From G963704535 sp963704535 (GTDB lineage Bacteria > Chloroflexota > Chloroflexia > Chloroflexales > Roseiflexaceae): 64,000 bases of DNA. The stretch is taken from NCBI GenBank assembly GCA_963704535.1, contig OY969916.1:992001-1056000 (forward strand), read 5' to 3'. The translations under genes were made by a program, and so were the position numbers. Shown piece by piece: positions 25,650 to 34,138 of the stretch. Below the pieces are notes generated by a model. It did no database searches and was not told where the DNA came from. It saw only the letters and a list, made by a program, of their open reading frames with translations. How positions within the stretch are numbered: the first letter of the stretch is position 1; every line of letters starts with the position of its first letter.

Positions 25650-26372
25650 CTAAGATCGTTCTTCGTTGACCAATCGCATCACGCGGAACGCCTCGGCATA
25701 CTCCACGCTGCCGGCCTTGCCGGTCTCGGCGGCCCACTGCCGCACCCACTCGCCGTCGCCAGGGTCAAGCTGGCTCTTGTGGCAGCGTAGGGCCTCTATT
25801 TTGCGCTCCAGCGTGCCGGAGATATCGATGTAGATATTCGGCTGCGCCGTGCCCGAAATGTAGACCTCCCGGACCTGGTGGGGCTCGTAGCCTTCGGCCA
25901 GCAGCTCGGGGAAGATCGGGCGTGTCACCGCGCTGGGGAAGATGGCGTAGAGCGCAGCCTCGGCGGCGGCGCGGTGGTCGGGATGGTTGATGTACTCGTC
26001 GCCGTAGAACACTGACGTCGGGTCGCCGCTGACAACTCGGTCGGGCTTGAGCTGGCGGATGATCCGGGTCAGCTCGCGCCGCAGCTCCAAGGTCGGCTGG
26101 AGCGTCCCGTCGGCGTAGCCCAGGAACAGCACCTGCTGGACGCCCAGCACGGCGCAGGCCGCGCGCTGCTCGGCCTCGCGGAGGCGCACAAGCTCGTCGA
26201 TGTCCTGGTTCGGGTCGTTGCTGCCGGCGGCGCCATTGGTGACGATCACATAGGTGATCTGCGCGCCCTCGTCGGCCCAACGCGCCGCGCTGCCGCCGAC
26301 CGTGAACTCGGAGTCGTCGGGGTGGGCAAAGATGCCCAGGATCTGCATGGGTTTGGTGTTTGTGTCTGTCAT
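25650..26372 (-). CDS. PIG-L/LmbE-family N-acetylglucosaminyl deacetylase
   Basis: 240 residues. The metal-binding start AHPDDSEF (16-23) and a downstream HPDHR motif (about 127-131) define the zinc-dependent PIG-L family, which removes acetyl groups from amino sugars or from conjugates such as bacillithiol and mycothiol precursors. No signal peptide, so cytoplasmic. The start at 26372 gives the full N-terminal strand; the ribosome site is weak, and an internal ATG at 26348 is the alternative. It stands apart from its neighbours. Confidence 0.88.
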   Translation of the reverse strand: MTDTNTKPMQILGIFAHPDDSEFTVGGSAARWADEGAQITYVIVTNGAAGSNDPNQDIDELVRLREAEQRAACAVLGVQQVLFLGYADGTLQPTLELRRELTRIIRQLKPDRVVSGDPTSVFYGDEYINHPDHRAAAEAALYAIFPSAVTRPIFPELLAEGYEPHQVREVYISGTAQPNIYIDISGTLERKIEALRCHKSQLDPGDGEWVRQWAAETGKAGSVEYAEAFRVMRLVNEERS

Positions 26373-26542
26373 ATGCTCAATCTCTATTGCTGGTCTTTCT
26401 AGTGTACTACATGAGCTATCGTTCTGTCTAGTAGGATGAAGATTTGTCAATCGCCGTGTTTGAGCGCATAATTGTCCCGAATGTGTGGAGGAAGACTGAG
26501 CGGGCTGCCCGATCAAACCCTTTTATCAGGAAGGAGCCAGTC

Positions 26543-27196
26543 ATGAGCATAGAGTCGGTCGTCGCCGAAGCGGTCGCCCATATCGAGACCAACCACGCCG
26601 CGCGCGAGCGGGCGCTGACAGCCTCGCGGGCACTGGTGCGCCAGTGTGCCAATGCGATCCGCGCCGTCCACCGGGGCGAGTTCGAGCATGCCGAGGTGCT
26701 GCTGCGCGAGGCGGCCCAGACGGCCCAGGGCCTGCGTGCCGGCCTGGCCGACCACCCGTCCCTGCTGTTCGCCGGCTACACCCAGGACGCGCTCAAGGAG
26801 TACGCCGAGGCCGCGCTGGTCTATGCGTTTCTGCACGGCGACGTGCCCCCAGGCCCGGCGGTGCTGCATGTCGAGCCGGCGGCCTACCTCAACGGGCTGG
26901 CCGAGGCGGCCTCCGAGTTGCGCCGCGCCATCCTCGATGGGCTGCGCCACGGCCAGGTCGCCCGCGGCGAGGCGCTGCTCACGATCATCGACGATGTCTA
27001 CGCCATGCTGGTGACGGTCGACTACCCGGACGCGATCACCGGCGGGCTGCGGCGCACCACCGACGCGCTGCGGGCGGTGCTGGAGCGCACCCGCGGCGAC
27101 ATGACTGCGGCCATCCGCCAGGAGCGGCTGACGACGACCCTGGCGGCGTTCGAGGAACGGCTGGGCGGCGGCGCCGAGCGCGAGCGCGAGGGATAG
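26543..27196 (+). CDS. Translin-family protein
   Basis: 217 residues, all helical. The start at 26543 follows AAGGAG. Motifs of the translin fold include the long first helix with REDALTASR-like heptads, GEFEHAEVLLREAAQ (about 54-68), YAEAALVYAFLHG (about 93-105), YLNGLAEAASELRRAILDGL (about 119-138) and VTVDYPDAITGGLRRTTDAL. Translins in eukaryotes bind and cut single-stranded RNA; bacterial and archaeal members are little studied. A partial G/C-rich hairpin unit (about 26480-26530) lies in the leader. It is convergent with the tricorn gene. Confidence 0.78.
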   Translation: MSIESVVAEAVAHIETNHAARERALTASRALVRQCANAIRAVHRGEFEHAEVLLREAAQTAQGLRAGLADHPSLLFAGYTQDALKEYAEAALVYAFLHGDVPPGPAVLHVEPAAYLNGLAEAASELRRAILDGLRHGQVARGEALLTIIDDVYAMLVTVDYPDAITGGLRRTTDALRAVLERTRGDMTAAIRQERLTTTLAAFEERLGGGAEREREG

Positions 27197-27218
27197 CCCA
27201 AAACGTCGGCGGAGAATC

Positions 27219-27300
27219 CACGAAGCCACGCGAAATCACGCGAAGATATATGTCCTATCGTCCTGCCTTTGCGTCTCTTCGCGTTTCTTCGCGGATCGTG
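27219..27300. terminator. Inverted repeat of CGCGAAR units between convergent genes
   Basis: CACGCGAAATCACGCGAAGA faces TCTTCGCGTTTCTTCGCGG across a loop of about 37 bases. It lies between translin and the tricorn gene, so it may stop transcription from both sides. Confidence 0.6.
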
Positions 27301-27330
27301 AGCAATATCCTACGGACATTCTAGCGCCCA

Positions 27331-30300
27331 TCACGCGGTTTCTTGCGGCTGCGTCGCCGCGCCGTCGATCTGTGCCAGCAGCGTCGCCACGGCCACGTCG
27401 AGCTGGCGGTCCTTGCCGCGCGCCGGCTCGCCCACCCGCAGCGCCACATCCACGTCGACCGCGCGGCCGGTCCCCTCCATGTCCTCGCCCTCCGGCGTGG
27501 CGACCTTGATCTGCGGCAGGTGGAAGGACGTACCGTCGAGCAGCCGGCGCCGAAAGGTCCAGATCACGGCGCCGGCAGTGGGCCGGCCGACGACTTTGCC
27601 CAGCCCCAGCCGTCGGTACCCCTCGGCAAACATCTCGGTGTTCGAGCCGGAACTCTCGTTGATCAGCAGCACCGTCGGCTTATTCAGCACCCGGTTGCCG
27701 GCCAGGTGCCCGGCGTCGGCCAGCGGGCGGTCGCGAAAGGCGCTCAACAGCACGCTGCGCCGCGACAGAACGTCGAGGATAAACGTCGCGGTGTGCCCAC
27801 CGCTGTTGAAACGCACATCCACCACAACCCCCTCCTTGCTGTGAGTCTCCACATCCAGGTCGGCTAGGAACTGCTGGTACGCTTCGTAGCTCATCTGGTG
27901 GATGTGGACATACCCGAGCCGCCCGCCGCTGATTGTGTGGACGTAGGCCTCATTGGCGTAGACCCAGCCGCGGTAGCGTAGATCGCCGTACTGGTCGGCC
28001 GAGATCGGTCGCACGGCCAGCGAGCGCACTTCGGCGCGCTGGTCCGGGTGCGGGCGAACCTGCAACATCACCCGCCGGCCGATGGTGCGCTGGAGCAGGG
28101 CGTCGAGGTTCGTCTCGACCGTGAGCGGCACGCCATCCACTGCCAGCACGTAATCACCCACCTGGACTCCATCGCGGTTGCCGGCCAGCGCCGCCGGGCT
28201 GTCGGGGACGATCCCAGTGACACGCAGCCGACCGTTCGCGAGCTGCTCGTCGCGGTCGAACAGCAGCCCGGTATAGCCATCCTGGACCGCCGTGCCCCAG
28301 CCGGGGTAAGCGCCCAGGTGTGAGGCACGCAGCTCGCCGACCATCAGATTCAAGATCGCCAGCAGGTCCCCGTAGGTCTGTGCCCCCTCCACCAGCGGCG
28401 CGAACTGGGTGTAGGCGGCGCGCCAGTCCAGCCCGCGGAAGGTCGGGTCGTAGAAACGATCGCGCAGCAGCCGCCAGCACTCGGCGAAAACCTGGCGCTT
28501 CTCCTGGTTGAAGTCGATCGTCAGCTCGCCACTGACCTGGAGCTGAACCTGGTCGCCGCTGGGAAACTTACGGATCACAATCTGGCCCGCGTCGAGGAAG
28601 TAGAAGCTCCGGCCATCGGGCGCGAACTGGGCCGCCCCCTTGTAGCCGGGGCTGGAGGTGAGCTGGCGCGGCGGCTGGTCGTGGCGCGGCTCGTCCAGCG
28701 GGATGCTCCACAGGTTGACCTTGCCGGCTACCGTGGCCCGGAAGATCAGGTCGCGGCTGTCGGCGCTGATAGACTGGACCTGGGCATCCATCTGAGTCGG
28801 CGTCAGGAAGCGCAGCCGCCGCTCGATCCCCTCGAAGACGATCTCGACGCTGCGTGTTGCCTGTTGCGTGTCGCGTGTTGCCTGTTGGGCCTCGGCGGTC
28901 GGCGGCTCTGCGGGCGGTTGTGCCGGCTGCTCCACCGGCGTATCCGGCGTATCCGGCGTCTGCCGATCCTCTCCCGGCACCTCTCCCCGCCTCTCGGTCT
29001 CCCGCTCGTCGTCCGGCGGTCGTCGGTCGTCGGTCGTCGGTCGTCGGTCGTCGGTTGGTGGCCGCTCGAACAGCTTCTCGAACTCAGCCTCGCGGAACAG
29101 GGGCGGGTTCGGCCGCAGATCGACCCGCGCGATCTGCGACTCGGCGCGGTACTGGCCGGTGGTGAAGACGATAAAGAGCCCATTGGGCGCCCAGAGCGGG
29201 CCGGCCGTATCGATATTGCTCAGAAAAGTGATCTGCCGCGGCGTTTCATCCTCGATGCGCTGGACGTACAGGTTGCTGAACAGCCGCCCATCCTGGGCCA
29301 CAAACACCAGCCACGCGCTGTCGGGCGACCAGGCGAACGACGTGCCATTGGTGAAGTCGGCCCGCACGAACGGGCGATCCTCGTGCGTCGTGGCGTCGAG
29401 CAGCCGGATCTCGTCGTCGCCGCGTACATAGGCGATCCAGGCGCCGTTGGGCGAGTAGCGCGGCGCCGCTTTGGGCCGTGGGCTATCGGTCAGGCGCGTC
29501 TCGGCCCGCGTGAGGAAGTCGTACAGGTACAGCTCCTCGTCGCCATGCCGATCGGAGGTGTAGACCAGGTTGCGGCTGTCGGGCGACCACGACACGTCGC
29601 TTTCGCGGAAGGGCGTGTTAGTCACGCGGAACGACGCTCCCTGCCGCTGCTCGCGGTCGGTCTCCTTATCGGCGAAATCGGCGAAGACCTCGCCACGCAC
29701 CACGAAGGCGACCTTCTTGCCGTCGGGCGCAAGCTCCAGCTCGCTCAGGTCGCGGGTGTAGGTGGCCCGCACCGGCGTGATCCTGGCGTCCAGCCGCACC
29801 CGAACCGGCAGCGGCCCGACCTCACCGCTCTGGATGTCCAGCCGCCAGATGCCGAAGTCGCGCTCGAACAGGATCGTGCGCCCATCGCGGCTGATCGTCG
29901 GCCACAGCAGCCGGCCCTCGGCAAACGCGGTGATCTCGCGCGGCGCTTCGCCCGGCGCCGGGCGCCCGTCACCGTCGAGCGGCTGGAACCACAGGTTCTC
30001 GATGCCATCCCGATCGGAGACGAAGTACAGCCCCATGCCATCGTGCGCCCAGAGTGGCCAGCGGTTCAGGCCGGCGTAGTCGCCGATCTTGTGGTAGTCA
30101 TCGGCGTCGACCGCGCTGCCCACCGTCCAGATCTCCGCGCCGCCGTACGGGTTCGGGCCGCGCCGCCACCAGCGGTCGCGCGTGACGTTGAAGGCCAGCC
30201 TGCGTCCATCCGGCGCGACGGCCAGGTTGCCAAGCTGCTCGTAGGGCTGGCTGATCCACGGGATCGGCGTGCCGCCGCCGGCCCCGACCCGGTAGATCGC

Positions 30301-30663
30301 GCTGCCCTGCTGGTCGCGCACCGAGCTGAAGTAGATCGCCTCGCCGTCGGCCGACCAGTCCTCGACGACGCTCTGGGCGTCGTGGTAGGTCACCCGGCGC
30401 ACGCCACCATCACCGCGCAGCGGCAAGATGTAGATGTCGCCCTGGCCGGTCCGGCTGGAGGTAAACGCAAGCTGCGCGCCATCGGGCGACCAGCGCGGCG
30501 AAGAATGGCCGGCCGGGTGGGCGGTCAGCCGTTCGGCGTCCCCGCCGTCGGTCGCGACGATCCAGATATCGGCCGCGTAGACAAACGCGATCGAGGCGCC
30601 ATCGGGCGAGATCGTTGGAGTGCGAAAGTAGGGGCGGGCGTGGCGGGTGTCACTTACGGGCAT
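27331..30663 (-). CDS. Tricorn-type protease (beta-propellers, PDZ, S41 peptidase core)
   Basis: 1110 residues. The N-terminal two thirds are repeated WSPDG/YSPNG/WSPDS blades (TolB/WD40-like beta-propellers). A charged linker (about 530-600) of PTDDRR- and QQATR-type repeats follows, then another propeller part, a tricorn core with PDZ domain (about 820-900) and a C-terminal S41 serine peptidase. Its nucleophile lies in INESSGSNTEMF (about 1003), followed by GRPTAGAVIW. It should degrade peptides downstream of larger proteases. No signal peptide is seen. ATG 30663 is chosen over a TTG six bases upstream. The linker is encoded by the same seven-base repeats found in spacers. Confidence 0.88.
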   Translation of the reverse strand: MPVSDTRHARPYFRTPTISPDGASIAFVYAADIWIVATDGGDAERLTAHPAGHSSPRWSPDGAQLAFTSSRTGQGDIYILPLRGDGGVRRVTYHDAQSVVEDWSADGEAIYFSSVRDQQGSAIYRVGAGGGTPIPWISQPYEQLGNLAVAPDGRRLAFNVTRDRWWRRGPNPYGGAEIWTVGSAVDADDYHKIGDYAGLNRWPLWAHDGMGLYFVSDRDGIENLWFQPLDGDGRPAPGEAPREITAFAEGRLLWPTISRDGRTILFERDFGIWRLDIQSGEVGPLPVRVRLDARITPVRATYTRDLSELELAPDGKKVAFVVRGEVFADFADKETDREQRQGASFRVTNTPFRESDVSWSPDSRNLVYTSDRHGDEELYLYDFLTRAETRLTDSPRPKAAPRYSPNGAWIAYVRGDDEIRLLDATTHEDRPFVRADFTNGTSFAWSPDSAWLVFVAQDGRLFSNLYVQRIEDETPRQITFLSNIDTAGPLWAPNGLFIVFTTGQYRAESQIARVDLRPNPPLFREAEFEKLFERPPTDDRRPTTDDRRPPDDERETERRGEVPGEDRQTPDTPDTPVEQPAQPPAEPPTAEAQQATRDTQQATRSVEIVFEGIERRLRFLTPTQMDAQVQSISADSRDLIFRATVAGKVNLWSIPLDEPRHDQPPRQLTSSPGYKGAAQFAPDGRSFYFLDAGQIVIRKFPSGDQVQLQVSGELTIDFNQEKRQVFAECWRLLRDRFYDPTFRGLDWRAAYTQFAPLVEGAQTYGDLLAILNLMVGELRASHLGAYPGWGTAVQDGYTGLLFDRDEQLANGRLRVTGIVPDSPAALAGNRDGVQVGDYVLAVDGVPLTVETNLDALLQRTIGRRVMLQVRPHPDQRAEVRSLAVRPISADQYGDLRYRGWVYANEAYVHTISGGRLGYVHIHQMSYEAYQQFLADLDVETHSKEGVVVDVRFNSGGHTATFILDVLSRRSVLLSAFRDRPLADAGHLAGNRVLNKPTVLLINESSGSNTEMFAEGYRRLGLGKVVGRPTAGAVIWTFRRRLLDGTSFHLPQIKVATPEGEDMEGTGRAVDVDVALRVGEPARGKDRQLDVAVATLLAQIDGAATQPQETA

Positions 30664-30678
30664 GTACAATTCTCTTAG

Positions 30679-30746
30679 TAGCTGTTAGAAAAGGGGGAGT
30701 TTGAGGGGGCAGCCCCTCAAGAACTTCTTTTCACCACCAAACTCCT
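30679..30746. repeat. G/C-rich hairpin upstream of the tricorn gene
   Basis: AAAAGGGGGAGTTTGAGGGG, then GCAGCCCCTCAAGAACTTC. It lies between divergent genes (tricorn and thrC), where a terminator role for either is not expected. Confidence 0.65.
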
Positions 30747-30939
30747 ACGATAGCGGCGAGACCGGAAAATTATAGCAAACCCTGCTGATAGCGGCAACAA
30801 TCGCCTGCACGACCGCGCGGCGTGAAAATCAGGTATCATGGGTGGCGCCGACTGATACCATCGACGTGTCCCAATCTCCAATCTCTAATCTCCCAGCGAG
30901 TAGGAATCCATTTCCTAACAAGCACCAGTGAGGATACCA

Positions 30940-32112
30940 ATGACCCGATCGACCCTAACCCACCTGGAGTGCGGCGCCTGTCGCGCTCACTACTCGCCGG
31001 ACCAATTGATCAACCTGTGCCCGGCCTGCGGCAAGCCGCTGCTGGCGCGCTACGATCTACGCAAAGCGGTCGAGACGCTGACCCGCGACTCGTTGGCGGC
31101 GCGCCGGCCGGATATGTGGCGCTACAAGGAGGTGCTGCCGGTGCGGGCCGACGCCGCGATCCTTGGCCTGGGCGAGGGCTGGACGCCGCTGCTCCCCGCC
31201 GAGCGGCTAGGACGCCGGATCGGCTGCCCCAGCACCTACATCAAGGACGAGTCGCTGAACCCGACCGGCAGCTTCAAGGCCCGTGGGTTGAGCGCAGCGG
31301 TCAGCCGGGCCTACGAGTTGGGCGCCCAGGAGCTGGCCATCCCCAGCGCCGGCAACGCGGCCGGCGCGATGTGCGCCTACGCGGCAGCCGCTGGCCTGCC
31401 AGCCCATGTCTTCATGCCGGCCGACGTGCCGCCGACCTTCCAGGCCGAGTGCAAGGTGCTGGGCGCACAGGTCACGCTGGTGGACGGCCTGATCACCGAC
31501 TGTGGCGCACGGGTGCGCGAGGGCGCCGCACGCTTCGGCTGGTTCGACCTGAGCACGCTCAAGGAGCCCTACCGCATCGAAGGCAAGAAGACCATGGGCT
31601 ACGAGCTGGCCGAGCAGCTTGGCTGGACGCTGCCCGACGTGATCATCTACCCGACCGGCGGCGGGACCGGCCTGATCGGGATGTGGAAGGCCTTCGACGA
31701 GCTGGAGCAGCTTGGGCTGATCGGCCCCCAGCGACCACGGATGGTCAGCGTGCAGAGCGACGGCTGCGCCCCAATCGTGCGGGCGTTCGACGCGGGGCAC
31801 ACGCACGCCGAGCCCTGGCAGGGCGCGCGTACTGTCGCCGATGGGCTGCGCGTGCCGGCGGCCATCGGCGACTTCCTGATCCTGGGCGCCCTACGGGAAA
31901 GCGGCGGCATCGCGATCGCCGTCGGCGACGGGGAGATGCTGGAGTACGCCCAGGTGATCGGGGCCGCAACCGGGATCTTCCCCGCACCAGAAGGCGCCGC
32001 TTGCCTGGCCGCCCAGGTGCGCTTGCTCGCATCCGGCTGGATCGCGCCCGACGAAACGGTGGTGCTCTTCAACACCGGGTCGGGGCTGAAATACGCGCAC
32101 CTGTGGGCCTAG
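30940..32112 (+). CDS. thrC: Threonine synthase
   Basis: 390 residues. A PLP fold-type II enzyme making threonine from O-phosphohomoserine. A short zinc-ribbon-like head (Cys11, Cys14, Cys27, Cys30) precedes GEGWTPLL, the Schiff-base Lys113 in NPTGSFKARG, the phosphate loop SAGNAAGA (about 136-143) and PTGGGTGLIG (about 237-246). The ATG at 30940 follows AGGA by six bases and is preferred over a GTG at 30928. The lack of other threonine-pathway genes nearby is common in this phylum. A perfect palindrome terminator follows. Confidence 0.93.
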   Translation: MTRSTLTHLECGACRAHYSPDQLINLCPACGKPLLARYDLRKAVETLTRDSLAARRPDMWRYKEVLPVRADAAILGLGEGWTPLLPAERLGRRIGCPSTYIKDESLNPTGSFKARGLSAAVSRAYELGAQELAIPSAGNAAGAMCAYAAAAGLPAHVFMPADVPPTFQAECKVLGAQVTLVDGLITDCGARVREGAARFGWFDLSTLKEPYRIEGKKTMGYELAEQLGWTLPDVIIYPTGGGTGLIGMWKAFDELEQLGLIGPQRPRMVSVQSDGCAPIVRAFDAGHTHAEPWQGARTVADGLRVPAAIGDFLILGALRESGGIAIAVGDGEMLEYAQVIGAATGIFPAPEGAACLAAQVRLLASGWIAPDETVVLFNTGSGLKYAHLWA

Positions 32113-32120
32113 CACCACAC

Positions 32121-32182
32121 AAGTTTAGTGGTGGAAGAGGGGTTCTTGAGGGGCCTCCCCCTCAAACTCCCCTTTTTTCCAG
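32121..32182. repeat. G/C-rich hairpin after thrC
   Basis: GTGGTGGAAGAGGGGTTCTTGAGGGGCC is answered by CCCCTCAAACTCCCC and a run of six T; the stem is imperfect. It directly precedes the perfect palindrome at 32183, giving two stacked terminator-like structures. Confidence 0.65.
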
Positions 32183-32218
32183 AAAGACCGGTCGCGAGCG
32201 CGCTCGCGACCGGTCTTT
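32183..32218. terminator. Perfect 18-bp palindrome, bidirectional terminator
   Basis: AAAGACCGGTCGCGAGCG (32183-32200) is followed at once by its exact complement (32201-32218) and TTTTG. It lies between thrC (+) and a membrane-protein gene (-) that converge on it, and has A/T tails on both sides. Confidence 0.85.
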
Positions 32219-32242
32219 TGTTACTTCAACTGGAACGGCGAT

Positions 32243-32857
32243 TTATGAGTGCTGCCGGCGGCCCCACCCCAGGTACAGGCCGGCGCCCACCAGCAAGAGC
32301 GGCAACCAGATCAGGCCGCCGGCGAACAACGCCGGGAGGTTAGCCACCGCCACGATCACCCCAACCGCGAATAGCGGCACCGCCGGGAAGATCGGCCAGT
32401 TGCTCTGCACATTGAATAGGGTGCGACCGGCGAACAGCACCGACAGAAAGCCGAGCGACAGACCCCACAGCACTGAGACGCCGTCCGTCATATCGGCGAA
32501 TGTCACGCCGACGCTCAGACCAGCCAGGATGCAGCCGGGAATAAGCAGCCCATAGATCCGCTTCCAGAAAGCGAAGAACAGAAAACAACTCGCGATCGTC
32601 AGCAGGATCATCCCGCCTTCGATCTCTAGGCGGCCCGGCACGAAACGCCCCAGCAGCAGCAGCGTGCCGAATGCGACCAGCGCCAGCGCCGCCATGTTGT
32701 TGCGCCCGCCCGCGACCTGCGCTGTGGCTCCGCCCGCTTGCGGCAGCGCTCCGCTTGCCTGCGGCAGCGCCGCCAGCCGGTTTGTCTGCCGCCCCGCCGA
32801 CGAGCGCTCCGCCTCCCTGGCCTGTTCGGTGTCGCGCTCGGTGTAATCGTACTGCAT
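32243..32857 (-). CDS. Four-to-six-span membrane protein of unknown function
   Basis: 204 residues. A charged N-terminal tail of about 50 residues (with ALPQASGALPQAGG near-repeats) is followed by paired hydrophobic helices from about 54 to 198 (LALVAFGTLLLLGRF, MILLTIASCFLFFAFW, LLIPGCILAGLSVG, VLWGLSLGFLSVLFAG, FPAVPLFAVGVIVAVANL, LIWLPLLLVGAGLYLGW). The layout recalls LiaF/DUF5668-type cell-envelope stress proteins, without a decisive motif. GGAGG seven bases before the ATG supports the start. Alone, convergent with thrC. Confidence 0.72.
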   Translation of the reverse strand: MQYDYTERDTEQAREAERSSAGRQTNRLAALPQASGALPQAGGATAQVAGGRNNMAALALVAFGTLLLLGRFVPGRLEIEGGMILLTIASCFLFFAFWKRIYGLLIPGCILAGLSVGVTFADMTDGVSVLWGLSLGFLSVLFAGRTLFNVQSNWPIFPAVPLFAVGVIVAVANLPALFAGGLIWLPLLLVGAGLYLGWGRRQHS

Positions 32858-33387
32858 GATTCCTCCTTATCGCGATTCCTCAAGATCGTCCCACCATAAG
32901 GCACTTCACCCATTTTTTCTCGACGATTTTTCGCCCGGCTGGGCGAAAAATCGTCGAGAAAGGAAGAAAAGTACCACCTTATTTGAAAGGGAATGGGCCT
33001 GAACATATCGCTAGTGTGCCATCATCTGCGCTATTGGACGCGCGACCGCAACGGTTGGTTGCGGAAGGTGCGCGACATGTTCGCCGCTTCTTCATAATCT
33101 CTCCATGATTGGCTGCTATACTTAGAAACTGTTAAGGGTGTTGTCTCGCCCACTATCCGCACTGGAAAGAGGATTCTTGAGGGGCGGCCCTCCCTCAAAC
33201 TCCCCACTTTAGACACAATCACCCGTTGGTCCGATGCTTGCTGTCATCGCTCCTGTTATAATAGAGTTAATAACCCAAGCCAGGCAATGCACTACAACAT
33301 CTATCCGCGGGTTGGGCGGTGGCGAGGATCAGCGAAGGGCGCAATAGCCCGTCGACGGGACGCCACACCAGAACGCGAGGTGATCTG
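32858..33387. repeat. 530-bp spacer with palindrome copy C and a G/C-rich hairpin
   Basis: Copy C of the large palindrome occupies about 32878-32985: GGCACTTCACCC faces GAAAAGTACC around TCTCGACGATTTTTCGCCC and its complement. A G/C-rich hairpin remnant lies at 33164-33213. The rest shows no gene; a promoter for the DedA gene lies at 33254-33262. Confidence 0.78.
33254..33262 (+). promoter_or_regulatory. Extended -10 promoter element for the DedA gene
   Basis: TGTTATAAT matches an extended -10 (TG-N-TATAAT) exactly. No good -35 is spaced before it, as expected for this promoter class. The leader to the DedA start would be about 120 bases. Confidence 0.45.
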
Positions 33388-34008
33388 ATGGATCTTAGTG
33401 AGATGATTATCCAGGGTGTGCTGACCTACGGCGCGCCAGTGCTTGCGCTTGTAGTGCTGGTCGGCTCGCTCGGCATCCCCATGCCGGTCACGCTGCTCAT
33501 GGTCACCGCAGGCGCGTTCGCCCGCCGTGGCCTGCTCGATTGGTCGCTGACGGCGGCCCTGGTCCTGGTGGGCGCAGTGATCGGCGACAGCGCCAGCTAC
33601 CTGTTAGGACGCTACGCCTGGCGCCGGCGGCTGCGGCGGCTCGACAGCAGCGCGCTCTGGCACCGGGCGCAGGCCACGTTCCGCCGGCGTGGCGGCTTGG
33701 CGATTCTCCTGACACATATGGTGCTGATGCCACTGTGCGCCCCGGTGACTCTGATCGCCGGCAGGAGCCGCTATGCCTTTCGCCGCTTCCTGGCCTATGA
33801 CGTGGTGGGGGTCGTGGGGTGGGTGCTGATATACGGCGGGCTGGGCTATCTCTTTGCCGATAGTTGGGAGATGATCGCGGGCATGGTCGGGAATGTCGGC
33901 GGCGTGCTGGTTGGAGCGCTGGTCCTGGGCGGGATCGTCTACCTGGCGTCCCAGCGGCGATCTCGTTCTGGAGACTCTGCCCCAGTGCTCGCCGATCAGG
34001 TACAATAG
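33388..34008 (+). CDS. DedA-family membrane protein
   Basis: 206 residues. DedA (SNARE-associated/VTT) proteins help move lipid carriers across the membrane. Seen: GSLGIPMPVTLLMVTAGAFA (about 28-47), GAVIGDSASYLLGRYAW (about 60-76), the partly re-entrant FRRRGGLAILLTHMVLMPLCAP (about 99-120), and YDVVGVVGWVLIYGGLGYL. Typical F/GR-x-G-x(n)-P/RF-like motifs are present in altered form. ATG 33388 has GAGG at a good distance, and the longer frame upstream has no such site. Confidence 0.85.
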   Translation: MDLSEMIIQGVLTYGAPVLALVVLVGSLGIPMPVTLLMVTAGAFARRGLLDWSLTAALVLVGAVIGDSASYLLGRYAWRRRLRRLDSSALWHRAQATFRRRGGLAILLTHMVLMPLCAPVTLIAGRSRYAFRRFLAYDVVGVVGWVLIYGGLGYLFADSWEMIAGMVGNVGGVLVGALVLGGIVYLASQRRSRSGDSAPVLADQVQ

Positions 34009-34030
34009 CGCTCTCGTCGCCGGCTTGGTA

Positions 34031-34078
34031 GTCTGAGAAGGGGAGTTTGAGGGCCAGCCCGGTAGGACTCCCTTCTCA
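34031..34078. repeat. Degenerate G/C-rich hairpin
   Basis: GAGAAGGGGAGTTTGAGGG, then CCAGCCCGGTAGGACTCCCTTCTC. The outer arms GAGAAGGGGAGT and ACTCCCTTCTC still pair. It lies 23 bp after the DedA gene and may terminate it. Confidence 0.6.
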
Positions 34079-34138
34079 CGATCGATTGCGAGCGACACAC
34101 GAGCCTTTTCAGCTAGTCTCTGAGACCCTGCTGACATA

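Noticed and set aside
28681..30678. 665-residue plus-strand frame opposite the tricorn protease
   Set aside because: Antisense shadow of the propeller repeats; no conserved motifs and no start site.
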